Shown piece after piece: positions 33,315-41,115 of a DNA stretch of 64,000 nt. A model generated the notes under the pieces. That model was given only the letters and a program-made list of their open reading frames with translations. It did no database searches and was not told the DNA's origin. The position numbers and the translations under genes were made by a program. Where the stretch lies: NCBI RefSeq assembly GCF_016616095.2, contig NZ_CP067089.2:1302001-1366000 (forward strand). Reading direction: 5' to 3'. Position 1 is the stretch's first letter; the number at the start of each line of letters is the position of its first letter. The DNA comes from Breznakiella homolactica (GTDB lineage: Bacteria; Spirochaetota; Spirochaetia; Treponematales; Breznakiellaceae).

Positions 33315-34830
33315 TGACAGCTCCTTTGTCTTTGGGACCGCGCAGTTTTTTGATTAGTTTTCCGAAGAGCGGTCCCAGGAAAGGCCAGAAAACACATCCG
33401 ATAGCGATTACGCAGAATATACATGACAGTGGCCTGGTAAAGAATGTTGCCACCGTTCCTGTATACTGGAATGCCTTAAGCATATTAAGTTCAAGGATTG
33501 GCTGCAGGATAAAGGCGAGAATAAGCGGCGCCGTCGGAAGGCCGCCGAAACTCATAAGCACCCCCACACCGGCGAATACAATCATCATTCCGCATTTGTA
33601 CAGGCTGCTTGAATCCACGTAGCCGCTGATGAGGGAGATGATCAGCAGCGCGGGATACATGTAATACGGCGGAACCTTGAGTATATGGGGAAAAACCCGC
33701 ATTCCCAGACTCTGCATCAGAAGGATAACAACAGCACAAACCATCACCACACTGAACATAAGGTACACCACGTGGCCGCTGTTCCTGAAGACCATGGGCC
33801 CCATTTCGAGGCCGTGTATCGTCAGGGCGCCGATAAGAAGCGCGGTGGTGGAATCCCCGGGGATACCCAGGGCGGCCATGGGAATCATGGCGCCGCCGAT
33901 GGACGCGTTATTCGCCACCTCCGGAGCCCAGAGTCCGGCGGGATTTCCCTTGCCGAAACTGTCGGGGTCTTTGGACGCGTTCTTCGCGGATGAATACGCA
34001 ACGAGATTTGACAGACCCGAACCCATGCCCGGAAGGAAACCGATACCAAGGCCGATCAGGAATGACCTGATAATATTAACTAGCTGTTCTTTGATTTCCT
34101 TAAGCGTAACTCCGAGGCCTTTGATTCCCTTTGTGTTTACCTCGGGGGTAGGAGGATACCCTTTGGCAAAATCCACTATAATATGGCTTACCCCGAAGAT
34201 ACCGAGGAGAACCACGGTCATCCCAAGCCCTCCCATCAGGTACATATTACCAAAAACGAACCGCGGTTCGGCGTCGATTGGAGAAAACCCTACCGTAGCA
34301 AGCAAAAGGCCAAGGGACGCAGAAGCCAGACCCTTGAACATATTGCCCTTTGAGATCGCCAGAACCATGGTAATGGCCAGCAGGCAGAGACCAAAGTATT
34401 CCCAGGGACCCAGCATAAAGGCAATATCCGCGATTTTCTGGCTGAGCAGCGCCCCGATAATGGCACTGAAAAAAGTACCCGTAAAGGACGCGATCATTCC
34501 GATGGCCAGAGCTTTGCCGGCTTTACCCTGCTGGGCCATGGGATACCCGTCCCAGCATGTGGAAACCGCCGAAGCCGATCCGGGGATTCCCAGAAGGACC
34601 GATCCGATAAAGGCGCCTGAGCAGCCGCCGATCCACAACGCCAGCAGGAAAATAATCGCTGAGCCGGCTTCCATGGCAAAGGTCATGGGCATAAACAGCA
34701 TAACCGCCAGGGTTCCCGAAAGGCCGGGAATAGCCCCGAAAATAATTCCCACAAAGCATCCGGCCACAAGCAGGGCGATATTGTAGGGCTGTACAATCTG
34801 ACCAACAATATACGGGAGATATTCAAACAT
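33307..34830 (-). CDS. tctA: tripartite tricarboxylate transporter large membrane subunit TctA
   Basis: A 507-residue inner-membrane protein with about eleven helices and the two TctA signatures (FGAIPGLSGTLAVMLFMPMTF and FLPGMGSGLSNLVAYSSAKNASKDPDSFGKGNPAGLWAPEVANNA). It forms the conducting part of a TTT transporter with TctB and the binding protein TctC encoded just upstream. The operon context suggests glucarate or galactarate as the cargo in place of citrate. The start at 34830 has a GGAG site. Confidence 0.92.
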   Translation of the reverse strand: MFEYLPYIVGQIVQPYNIALLVAGCFVGIIFGAIPGLSGTLAVMLFMPMTFAMEAGSAIIFLLALWIGGCSGAFIGSVLLGIPGSASAVSTCWDGYPMAQQGKAGKALAIGMIASFTGTFFSAIIGALLSQKIADIAFMLGPWEYFGLCLLAITMVLAISKGNMFKGLASASLGLLLATVGFSPIDAEPRFVFGNMYLMGGLGMTVVLLGIFGVSHIIVDFAKGYPPTPEVNTKGIKGLGVTLKEIKEQLVNIIRSFLIGLGIGFLPGMGSGLSNLVAYSSAKNASKDPDSFGKGNPAGLWAPEVANNASIGGAMIPMAALGIPGDSTTALLIGALTIHGLEMGPMVFRNSGHVVYLMFSVVMVCAVVILLMQSLGMRVFPHILKVPPYYMYPALLIISLISGYVDSSSLYKCGMMIVFAGVGVLMSFGGLPTAPLILAFILQPILELNMLKAFQYTGTVATFFTRPLSCIFCVIAIGCVFWPFLGPLFGKLIKKLRGPKDKGAVNG

Positions 34831-34841
34831 GGTTTTTCTCC

Positions 34842-35303
34842 TTAAAACAAAACCCCGCCGGGCATTCTAAGCCCAAAGGCATATACATAAATCACATAAC
34901 TGATCAGTGTAAATGCGATGGCAAAAATTATACGGGGAACCAATTTCGATACAAAGCCTTTTGAGTAAACCGTACAGAGAGCAAACAGCACAAAGGGTGT
35001 CGTTATGAGATACCCCAGATATTTCATTATAAATACATACAGAATGAGCAATCCGAAAGAAATACCGATTCGTATCCATCCTTCTTTTAAAACAAATTTC
35101 TTTTCTTCTTTTTTGCTGAGGGTACTCTGGAGGAATATTCCTGTCCCGCAGATAATAAAACCGAATACAGAAATAAGAGGAAACATTTTCGGCCCGGGAT
35201 AGTCAGGTCTGATATCAACACTGAATTGATTTACCAGAATGAAAAAAAAGACACCCACGAGAACCAGAACGGCACCCGTAATTTGATCGCGTTTTACCAG
35301 CAT
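34842..35303 (-). CDS. tctB: tripartite tricarboxylate transporter small membrane subunit TctB
   Basis: A 153-residue membrane protein with four predicted helices (GAVLVLVGVFFFILV, MFPLISVFGFIICGTGIFL, GISFGLLILYVFIM, and two short C-terminal hydrophobic stretches). The DYPGPKMFPLI loop is typical of TctB. It partners TctA, which follows 11 bases later. An AAGGAG site supports the start. Confidence 0.88.
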   Translation of the reverse strand: MLVKRDQITGAVLVLVGVFFFILVNQFSVDIRPDYPGPKMFPLISVFGFIICGTGIFLQSTLSKKEEKKFVLKEGWIRIGISFGLLILYVFIMKYLGYLITTPFVLFALCTVYSKGFVSKLVPRIIFAIAFTLISYVIYVYAFGLRMPGGVLF

Positions 35304-35322
35304 AGGTACTCCTTGGTTACAA

Positions 35323-35346
35323 GGCTCCGTCCTTACAGACGGAGCC
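35323..35346 (-). other. intercistronic hairpin after tctC
   Basis: GGCTCCGTC (35323-35331) and GACGGAGCC (35338-35346) form a perfect 9-bp stem with a 6-base loop between tctC and tctB. No T tract follows, so it more likely stabilises the tctC mRNA end or lowers downstream expression than terminates fully. Confidence 0.6.
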
Positions 35347-35358
35347 CCGTAAGAGTAT

Positions 35359-36348
35359 TTATTTCGTTTTAAGCCCCAGGTCAGCTACAACGACATCAAT
35401 TTCCGCCTGCTGTTTCCTGATTGCTTCTATACCTTCTTCCCGGCCGAAGAATTCCATCTGGAATCCCGCGGGTCCAAGGATGGCGTTGACATCGGCGTCA
35501 TTGGAAGCAGCTACATAATATTCATAGAACTGCTGAACCAGCGCCGGGTCCATTCCCTTGGGCCCGAGGAACAGGTGGATGGAAGCGAAACTGAAATTTA
35601 TCCCCTGTTCAATGAAAGACGGCACCGTGGGAAGAACGGCGCTCCGTTCTCCCCTGTCATCCCGGGACACAACCGCCAGAGCCCTGGCCCGCCCCGACTC
35701 AATATACTGTTTTGCCTGATTAGGATTTACCAGGCACATATCGATGCTGCCGCCCACCAGGGTGGTCAGTTTTTCCGTATCGGAACCGGCTTCCACGAAC
35801 TTCAGGTCTATTCCCGCTGCCCGGGCGAACATACCGCTGAGGATATGGGCGGTTCCGCCGGTTTCAACACCAGCCAGGAGTTTGCCGGGATTGGCTTTCG
35901 CTTTGTTGATCACATCCTGCAGGGTGTTCATGTCCGACGCGGCGCTGACGAGGAGTGTATAGGAAGCCTTATCCAGGCCCCTGCTTACTCCGATAACGGT
36001 GAAGTCATCGGCGGCGCTTCTGTTGTATACACCGGTGGCTGTTTTGATCAGCATGGTGGAATGGAACTGCAGGATAACACTGCCGTCTTTTTTCGCGTTC
36101 CGGACCATCTCCATGGCCACAACGCCGTTGCCGTCGGTATTGTTTACGATGGTCAGATTGCTTCCGGAATTCTTGTTGATATACGACGCCAGGCTCCGGG
36201 CCATAACATCGGTCCCGCCGCCGGCCCGGGCAGGGACATAGACTTCAACGCTTTTGGGCATGGAAGTTCCGCCGCTGTCCTGGCCTCCGGCGGCAAAAAC
36301 AAAGGAACTGAACATAACCAGAAGAACGGCTATTCCTATCTTCTTCAT
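35359..36348 (-). CDS. tctC: tripartite tricarboxylate transporter binding protein TctC (Bug family)
   Basis: A 329-residue periplasmic binding protein. The start at 36348 is chosen for its AAGGAGATC ribosome site and because it opens directly into a signal peptide (MKKIGIAVLLVMFSSFVFA, cleavage after VFA). The Bug/TctC core follows: VEVYVPARAGGGTDVMARSLA, GTAHILSGMFARAAGIDLKFVEAG and the GGSIDMCLVNP segment. It captures the carboxylate substrate for TctAB. Ligand assignment to glucarate/galactarate rests on context only. Confidence 0.9.
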   Translation of the reverse strand: MKKIGIAVLLVMFSSFVFAAGGQDSGGTSMPKSVEVYVPARAGGGTDVMARSLASYINKNSGSNLTIVNNTDGNGVVAMEMVRNAKKDGSVILQFHSTMLIKTATGVYNRSAADDFTVIGVSRGLDKASYTLLVSAASDMNTLQDVINKAKANPGKLLAGVETGGTAHILSGMFARAAGIDLKFVEAGSDTEKLTTLVGGSIDMCLVNPNQAKQYIESGRARALAVVSRDDRGERSAVLPTVPSFIEQGINFSFASIHLFLGPKGMDPALVQQFYEYYVAASNDADVNAILGPAGFQMEFFGREEGIEAIRKQQAEIDVVVADLGLKTK

Positions 36349-36410
36349 AATAGATCTCCTTATGACGAGTCTTTTTTCCGGAAAAGAAAATCCGGTGGAT
36401 TCCTGTTTAC

Positions 36411-37736
36411 TTACCGCACCATACACGGACGCTTCGGATCGAAGGTCCATCCCGGTATGAGGTACTGCATGCCTGTGGCGTCATCCCTGGCTCCGAGACA
36501 GTTGTCCAGATAAACCTGGTGAGCTTTTTTTATCTGGTCCATGTCGGCTTCAATACCCAGGCCCGGTTTCGCCGGGATCTCGATAAACCCATCCTTAATC
36601 TTCAGGGGTTCAACCGTAAGCCGCTCTATCCCTTCCTGCCAGATCCAGTGGGTATCAATGGCCGTGATCTTTCCCGGTACCGCCGCGGCGGTATGGCTGA
36701 ACATGGCCAGGGAAATATCGAAATGGTTGTTTGAATGGGATCCCCAGGTAAGTCCGAAGGTATCGCAGTACTGGCCGACCCGCACCGAACCTTCCATGGT
36801 CCAGAAATGGGGATCCGCCAGGGGAATGTCAACGGACTGGAGCATGACGGAATGGGCCATCTGCCGCCAGTCGGTGGCGATCATATTGGTAGCCGTGGGG
36901 AGACCCGTGGCCCGGCGGAATTCCGCCATGATTTCCCTGCCGGAAAATCCGTTTTCGGCGCCGCAGGGGTCCTCGCAGTACGCCAGAACATCGTGAAGAT
37001 CCCCGCAGAGGGAGATGGCTTCATTCAGTTTCCAGGCGCCGTTGGGATCAATGGTGATCCGCGCGTCGGGGAAGGCTTTTTTTAATGCCTTTACCGCCTT
37101 GATTTCCTCGGAACCATCCAGCACCCCGCCCTTCAGCTTAAAATCGCCGAATCCGTAGAGTTCCCTGCTGGCCCTGGCTAACGCAACCACCCCGTCGGGA
37201 TCCATGGCTGCCTCGTGGCGGAGTCTGTACCAGGAATTGGGAGCGTTCTGATCCGAATAATAGGGAAGATCCGTTTTATTTCTGTCCGCCACATAAAACA
37301 GATACCCCAGAACTTTTACTTTCCGCCGCTGCTGGCCGTCCCCGAGCAGGGCCGCTGCGGGAACACCCAGATGCTTACCCAGCAGATCCAGCAGAGCCGC
37401 CTCAACCGCGGTTACCACATGGACTCCCGTTCTGAGATCGAAGGTCTGGGCTCCTCGGACATCGTCATCCTTTCCGGAAAATTCCCGCTGCACCGCCAAA
37501 AGGGTGTTTTTATATTCCCCAAGACCGGTACCAGTTACCAGGGCCGAAACAGCCTCCAGGCCCTTGGTAATCTTCTGCCCTCCGGGAACTTCGCCGACCC
37601 CGGTATTCCCGCCGGAATCCTTCAGAATAACCACATTCCGGGTAAAATAAGGGGCATGGGCTCCGCTTAAATTGAGAAGCATGGAATCTCTGCCGGCGAC
37701 AGGGTACACTTCCATAGATACAATTTTAGGAACCAT
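36411..37736 (-). CDS. glucarate dehydratase (copy 2), enolase superfamily
   Basis: A 441-residue paralog of the enzyme at 31136-32479. The KxK pair is Lys200/Lys202 (FKLKGG), metal ligands are in TIDPNGAW and CEDPCGAE, and His338 lies in [13 protein letters not shown]. It is the first gene of the operon. The two copies are clearly diverged along their length, so they may split the substrates (glucarate/idarate versus another aldarate), as proposed for GudD and GudX. The complete catalytic set argues against a dead copy. Confidence 0.88.
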   Translation of the reverse strand: MVPKIVSMEVYPVAGRDSMLLNLSGAHAPYFTRNVVILKDSGGNTGVGEVPGGQKITKGLEAVSALVTGTGLGEYKNTLLAVQREFSGKDDDVRGAQTFDLRTGVHVVTAVEAALLDLLGKHLGVPAAALLGDGQQRRKVKVLGYLFYVADRNKTDLPYYSDQNAPNSWYRLRHEAAMDPDGVVALARASRELYGFGDFKLKGGVLDGSEEIKAVKALKKAFPDARITIDPNGAWKLNEAISLCGDLHDVLAYCEDPCGAENGFSGREIMAEFRRATGLPTATNMIATDWRQMAHSVMLQSVDIPLADPHFWTMEGSVRVGQYCDTFGLTWGSHSNNHFDISLAMFSHTAAAVPGKITAIDTHWIWQEGIERLTVEPLKIKDGFIEIPAKPGLGIEADMDQIKKAHQVYLDNCLGARDDATGMQYLIPGWTFDPKRPCMVR

Positions 37737-37830
37737 TATCTCTCCTCAGGTTTCGGTATTCAAACGGCAGAGCCCCTTCCGGAAGCTCACTCTGTGAATT
37801 TCACCGGGTCCGCCTGTAATAATTTTTAGA

Positions 37831-37859
37831 ATAATAAATCTGTTTTTACGGTTTGTCAA
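37831..37859 (-). promoter_or_regulatory. sigma-70 promoter of the aldarate operon
   Basis: Read leftward, TTGACA (37854-37859), 17-base spacer, TATTAT (37831-37836), 95 bases before the first dehydratase gene. The match is nearly consensus, so strong expression would need an IclR-type repressor or other control. Confidence 0.75.
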
Positions 37860-37928
37860 ATATTTTTAAATAGGATTATATATTTATTGCGTAATTTCAA
37901 TTTTTTTATAATCTGATTATATTTTTAT

Positions 37929-37957
37929 TTGACTAATCGGAAAAACAATTATATGAT
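37929..37957 (+). promoter_or_regulatory. sigma-70 promoter of the aldolase-iclR pair
   Basis: TTGACT (37929-37934), 17-base spacer, TATGAT (37952-37957). It is back-to-back with the leftward promoter; the AT-rich 70 bases between them are the likely regulator-binding region. Confidence 0.72.
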
Positions 37958-38004
37958 ACTTGAAAGTATGGTCGTATACTGAATAACTCATTGCCGAGGA
38001 TACT

Positions 38005-38886
38005 ATGGAAAATCACGTACGAGGTATCATTCCCGCGGTAATTACCCCATTCCTGGAAAATGGTTCCATTAATTTTGAAGAATACAAAACGCTGCTGCAG
38101 TTCCTGGTTAAAGCCGGGGTCAATGCCGTATTTATTTCCGGCAACGCGGGGGAATTTTACTCCCTGACCTTTGACGAAAAGGCCCGGCTTATTAAGGAAG
38201 CTCAAAAAAGCATAGGAAACACTGTCCCGATAATTTTCGGTTCCGGCGCTGTTACAACGGAAGAAACCGTGGCTTTGACAAAAATGGCTGAATCGGAAGG
38301 TGCCGATGTAATCACGGTTATTACGCCCTACCTGATAAAACCCACCGAAGATGAACTGTTCGCTCATTTTTCCGCTGTTTGCGGGGCCACAAAGCTGCCT
38401 GTTCTCCTTTACAACAATCCGGCGATTACCTCGGTGCCCATTTCTTCGGCGCTGGTAAAAAGGCTTCTCTGTTTCGATAATCTCGTGGGTATAAAGGATT
38501 CTTCCGGCGATTTCGCCCTGACTTTGGATTTTATGCATCTTTCCAAGGAACTCCAGGTTTTCGCGGGGCGTGACGGGCTCATCCTTGCCACCCTTCTCCA
38601 CGGCGGAGCCGGGGCCGTATCATCGATTGCGTCCGCGTGCCCCGAGCTGGCCGTCAGCATATACCGTCATTTTATTAACAATGAAATGGAAAAAGCCGTG
38701 GAAGCCCAGCACTGCCTGGCAAAACTAAGGCAGTGCTTTAACCTGGGAACTTTTCCGTCGGTGGTCAAGGAAGTCCTTTCCATGCGGGGCTTCAGTCCGG
38801 GACTTCCCAGAAAGCCCGTCGGACCGCTGCCGGAAGAGAAGAGAAGGATCCTCGAATCTACTTTGAGGGATATACATGTACTATAA
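38005..38886 (+). CDS. DHDPS/NAL-family aldolase or 5-dehydro-4-deoxyglucarate dehydratase
   Basis: A 293-residue (beta/alpha)8 enzyme of the dihydrodipicolinate synthase family. Lys164 (GIKDSSGDF) is the Schiff-base lysine and Tyr136 (LLYNNP) the proton-shuttle tyrosine; FISGNAGEFYSLT replaces the GTTGE loop of DapA. Divergence from the glucarate/galactarate operon points to an acid-sugar keto substrate. Either it cleaves 5-dehydro-4-deoxyglucarate to pyruvate plus tartronate semialdehyde (feeding GarR; no GarL is present) or it is a KdgD-type dehydratase giving 2-oxoglutarate semialdehyde. GarR in the operon favours the first. Confidence 0.78.
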   Translation: MENHVRGIIPAVITPFLENGSINFEEYKTLLQFLVKAGVNAVFISGNAGEFYSLTFDEKARLIKEAQKSIGNTVPIIFGSGAVTTEETVALTKMAESEGADVITVITPYLIKPTEDELFAHFSAVCGATKLPVLLYNNPAITSVPISSALVKRLLCFDNLVGIKDSSGDFALTLDFMHLSKELQVFAGRDGLILATLLHGGAGAVSSIASACPELAVSIYRHFINNEMEKAVEAQHCLAKLRQCFNLGTFPSVVKEVLSMRGFSPGLPRKPVGPLPEEKRRILESTLRDIHVL

Positions 38887-38910
38887 TTTTTTGTAGAGTA
38901 AGAAATAATT

Positions 38911-39705
38911 ATGGATCAGGAAAACGGTGAGAAATACACGGTAAAAGTTGCGGAACGCTGCTTTGAAATTCTCGATCTGGCAATTTCCCAGGAAGAACCG
39001 CTGACGAACCAGAATGTCGCGGCGCACCTGAAAATAAATACCAATATGGCCTTCCGGCTTCTGTCAACCATGGTCAATTCCGGCTACCTTACGAAGGATG
39101 AATCCTCCGGACAGTACCATATTTCCCTGAAGGTTCTGCATCTTACGAGAAAATCCCTGTTATCACTGGACATCCGGCGGATCAGCATGCCCTACCTGGA
39201 GCTGCTCTGGCACCAGTTTCCCAAGGCAAACCTCAATATGGCGGTATACTACGACGGGGATATCCTGGTCCTCGACCGGATAGACAGTGTCAGTCTTCCG
39301 CGGACTTATTTTACCCCCGGAAAAGTTCTCCCCTTTCACTGCACCGGTCTGGGCAAGGTCCTTACTTCCGAAATGCCGGAAGAAGATATCGACCGGCTGG
39401 TTCTGGAAAAGGGATTAAATTCCTACACCACCTATACCATTTCCGACCCGGTCTCGTTAAAGAAGGAACTTGCCAAGGTACGGGAAGAACAATGCGCCAG
39501 GGACCGGAACGAATTTATCCTCAACGATAACTGCAACGCCGTTCCCATCCGAAACCAGAAAGGCGCCGTAATTGCGGCTATAAGTCTTTCGGCGTTTGAA
39601 AATTACATGAGTGTTGAGGAAGTGGAAAATACCATGCCGGTTCTGATGGAAACGGGAAGAAAAATCTCATTCCTCATGGGTTATCAGAAAGGTTCAATCC
39701 TGTAA
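38911..39705 (+). CDS. IclR-family transcriptional regulator
   Basis: A 264-residue regulator with an N-terminal winged helix-turn-helix (about 10-75, LTNQNVAAHLKINTNMAFRLLSTMVNSGYL) and a C-terminal IclR effector domain (GKVLPFHCTGLGKVLTSEMPEED, CARDRNEFILNDNCNAVPIRNQKGAVIAAISLSA). It lies 24 bases after the aldolase gene and is probably cotranscribed. By position it should control the two divergent aldarate promoters in answer to a pathway intermediate. Confidence 0.88.
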   Translation: MDQENGEKYTVKVAERCFEILDLAISQEEPLTNQNVAAHLKINTNMAFRLLSTMVNSGYLTKDESSGQYHISLKVLHLTRKSLLSLDIRRISMPYLELLWHQFPKANLNMAVYYDGDILVLDRIDSVSLPRTYFTPGKVLPFHCTGLGKVLTSEMPEEDIDRLVLEKGLNSYTTYTISDPVSLKKELAKVREEQCARDRNEFILNDNCNAVPIRNQKGAVIAAISLSAFENYMSVEEVENTMPVLMETGRKISFLMGYQKGSIL

Positions 39706-39718
39706 AATACGTCAGGAA

Positions 39719-39744
39719 ACCTGCTCCCGAAGACAGGAGCAGGT
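39719..39744. terminator. hairpin between convergent iclR and tolC genes
   Basis: ACCTGCTCC (39719-39727) and GGAGCAGGT (39736-39744) form a perfect 9-bp stem with an 8-base loop, between two convergent genes. T tracts are poor on both sides, so efficiency is uncertain. Confidence 0.5.
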
Positions 39745-39756
39745 ACAGTATTCCGG

Positions 39757-41115
39757 TTATTCCCCCAAGCCCGCGGCCAGTTCCCAATCGTACCACGCAA
39801 CCAGGTATTCGTAGATAGCATTCTGGAATCCCAGGCTTGCCTGGTTCAGATTATCAACGGCCTGATTCACCGAAAGCTGGGTTACCAGTCCATTGGCATA
39901 GGCGTTCTGTGAAAGCTCCGCCGCCCGGGCCGCCATGCTTTCGGTCAGCTGGGCGGTATTAATCCGTTCCGCCGCTTCATTAAGCCGGAGCCTGATTTCC
40001 GACAGCTCACTTTCAATGGTGTCTCTTTTTTTTGCTAAGGAAAGATCGGCCTTTTCCTGTCCGAGCTTGGCTTCCTGCACCTTGGAAAGCCGGTATCCGC
40101 CGGTAAAGAGCGGTACATTCAATGTCAGGTTCAGTTTCATAACCGAATAGTCATAGTCCCCGATAAGGGAACTGCCGTTGCCCATACCGCCGAGACCGTA
40201 GGAAAAGCCGGCGGTCAATGTCGGGAGAAACGTGCCCAGGGCTGCCTGTTTCTCTATATCCGCGAGTTCCCGGGACAGAACCAGGGCACGGTAATCCGGA
40301 CGGCTGGCCAGGATCTCATTGATGGTCCGGTCTTCCGGAAGGGAAGGAAGGCTTTCGCGGCTTTCCGTCAGGATTACGGTTTCCGAAGCGGGAATACCCG
40401 CCAGTTTCTTAAAGGCAATCATGGCCATGTCGGCGTTTTTGCGGGCTTCGATTGTCTGGGGGCTCCTGTTTTTCCAGTCTACTTCCGCCATGAGCAAATC
40501 CAGTTCCGTGGCGGCCCCGGCCCGGAATTTCCGTTCAGTACTCTGGTAAATATCCCGGCTGATTTCTTCGGAAGCTTCCAGGATGGTTACCAGGTTCCGC
40601 GCCAGCTGATTCTGGAGATACATTTTTTTTGCGATGGTGGCGATATTCTGCCGGCCGGCTTCGTATGCCTGCCCCTGGATGGACTGCCCTTTCTTTGCCT
40701 GACGGTAGCCGGCGATACTTCCCGCGTCAAAGATAGTCTGGTTAAGGCCGACCGCCAGGGAAAGCTCGTTATCGTAATTGTTAACCACATCATCCCAAAT
40801 CAGAGGGCCGCCGCCGGGGACCGAGGCAACCGCCATGGTCTGGGTAGTTTCCAGGAAGTTCCGGTTATACCCGCCCTGGGCGGCAATGACCGGAAAGAAC
40901 GCGGACCGCGCCTGATTCACGTACTGCTTGGCGAGTTCCAGTTCCTTGGCCGCCAGGGCAAGGTCCAGGTTATTTGTATTTACTTTTGCCAGATATTTTT
41001 CCAAATCGTAATCTTCCGCGTTGGCGGAGGCGGCAAGGCCGATGATAAAAAATACCAGTATGCCGAAAAAGATCCATTGGCGCATTGTATCCATTAAATA
41101 GTGTACGTATTTCAT
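39757..41115 (-). CDS. TolC-family outer-membrane efflux protein (copy 1)
   Basis: A 452-residue TolC-type protein with an N-terminal signal (QWIFFGILVFFIIGLAASANA) and two repeats of long coiled helices (LALAAKELELAKQYVNQARSAFF and DYRALVLSRELADIEKQAALGTF). It forms the trimeric exit duct for the RND pump encoded upstream; its ATG overlaps the RND stop (ATGA). A GAAGGAAGG site supports the start, although a start a few codons inside (MDTMRQW) would also leave the signal peptide intact. Confidence 0.88.
   Translation of the reverse strand: MKYVHYLMDTMRQWIFFGILVFFIIGLAASANAEDYDLEKYLAKVNTNNLDLALAAKELELAKQYVNQARSAFFPVIAAQGGYNRNFLETTQTMAVASVPGGGPLIWDDVVNNYDNELSLAVGLNQTIFDAGSIAGYRQAKKGQSIQGQAYEAGRQNIATIAKKMYLQNQLARNLVTILEASEEISRDIYQSTERKFRAGAATELDLLMAEVDWKNRSPQTIEARKNADMAMIAFKKLAGIPASETVILTESRESLPSLPEDRTINEILASRPDYRALVLSRELADIEKQAALGTFLPTLTAGFSYGLGGMGNGSSLIGDYDYSVMKLNLTLNVPLFTGGYRLSKVQEAKLGQEKADLSLAKKRDTIESELSEIRLRLNEAAERINTAQLTESMAARAAELSQNAYANGLVTQLSVNQAVDNLNQASLGFQNAIYEYLVAWYDWELAAGLGE

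Noticed and set aside
33677..34786. A 369-codon rightward frame opposite tctA
   Set aside because: Pro/Ile/Arg-rich mirror of the TctA helices with no family likeness.
38005..38886. Calling the DHDPS-family gene dapA
   Set aside because: The GTTGE loop is altered and the gene is divergent from an aldarate operon with an IclR regulator, so lysine synthesis is less likely.
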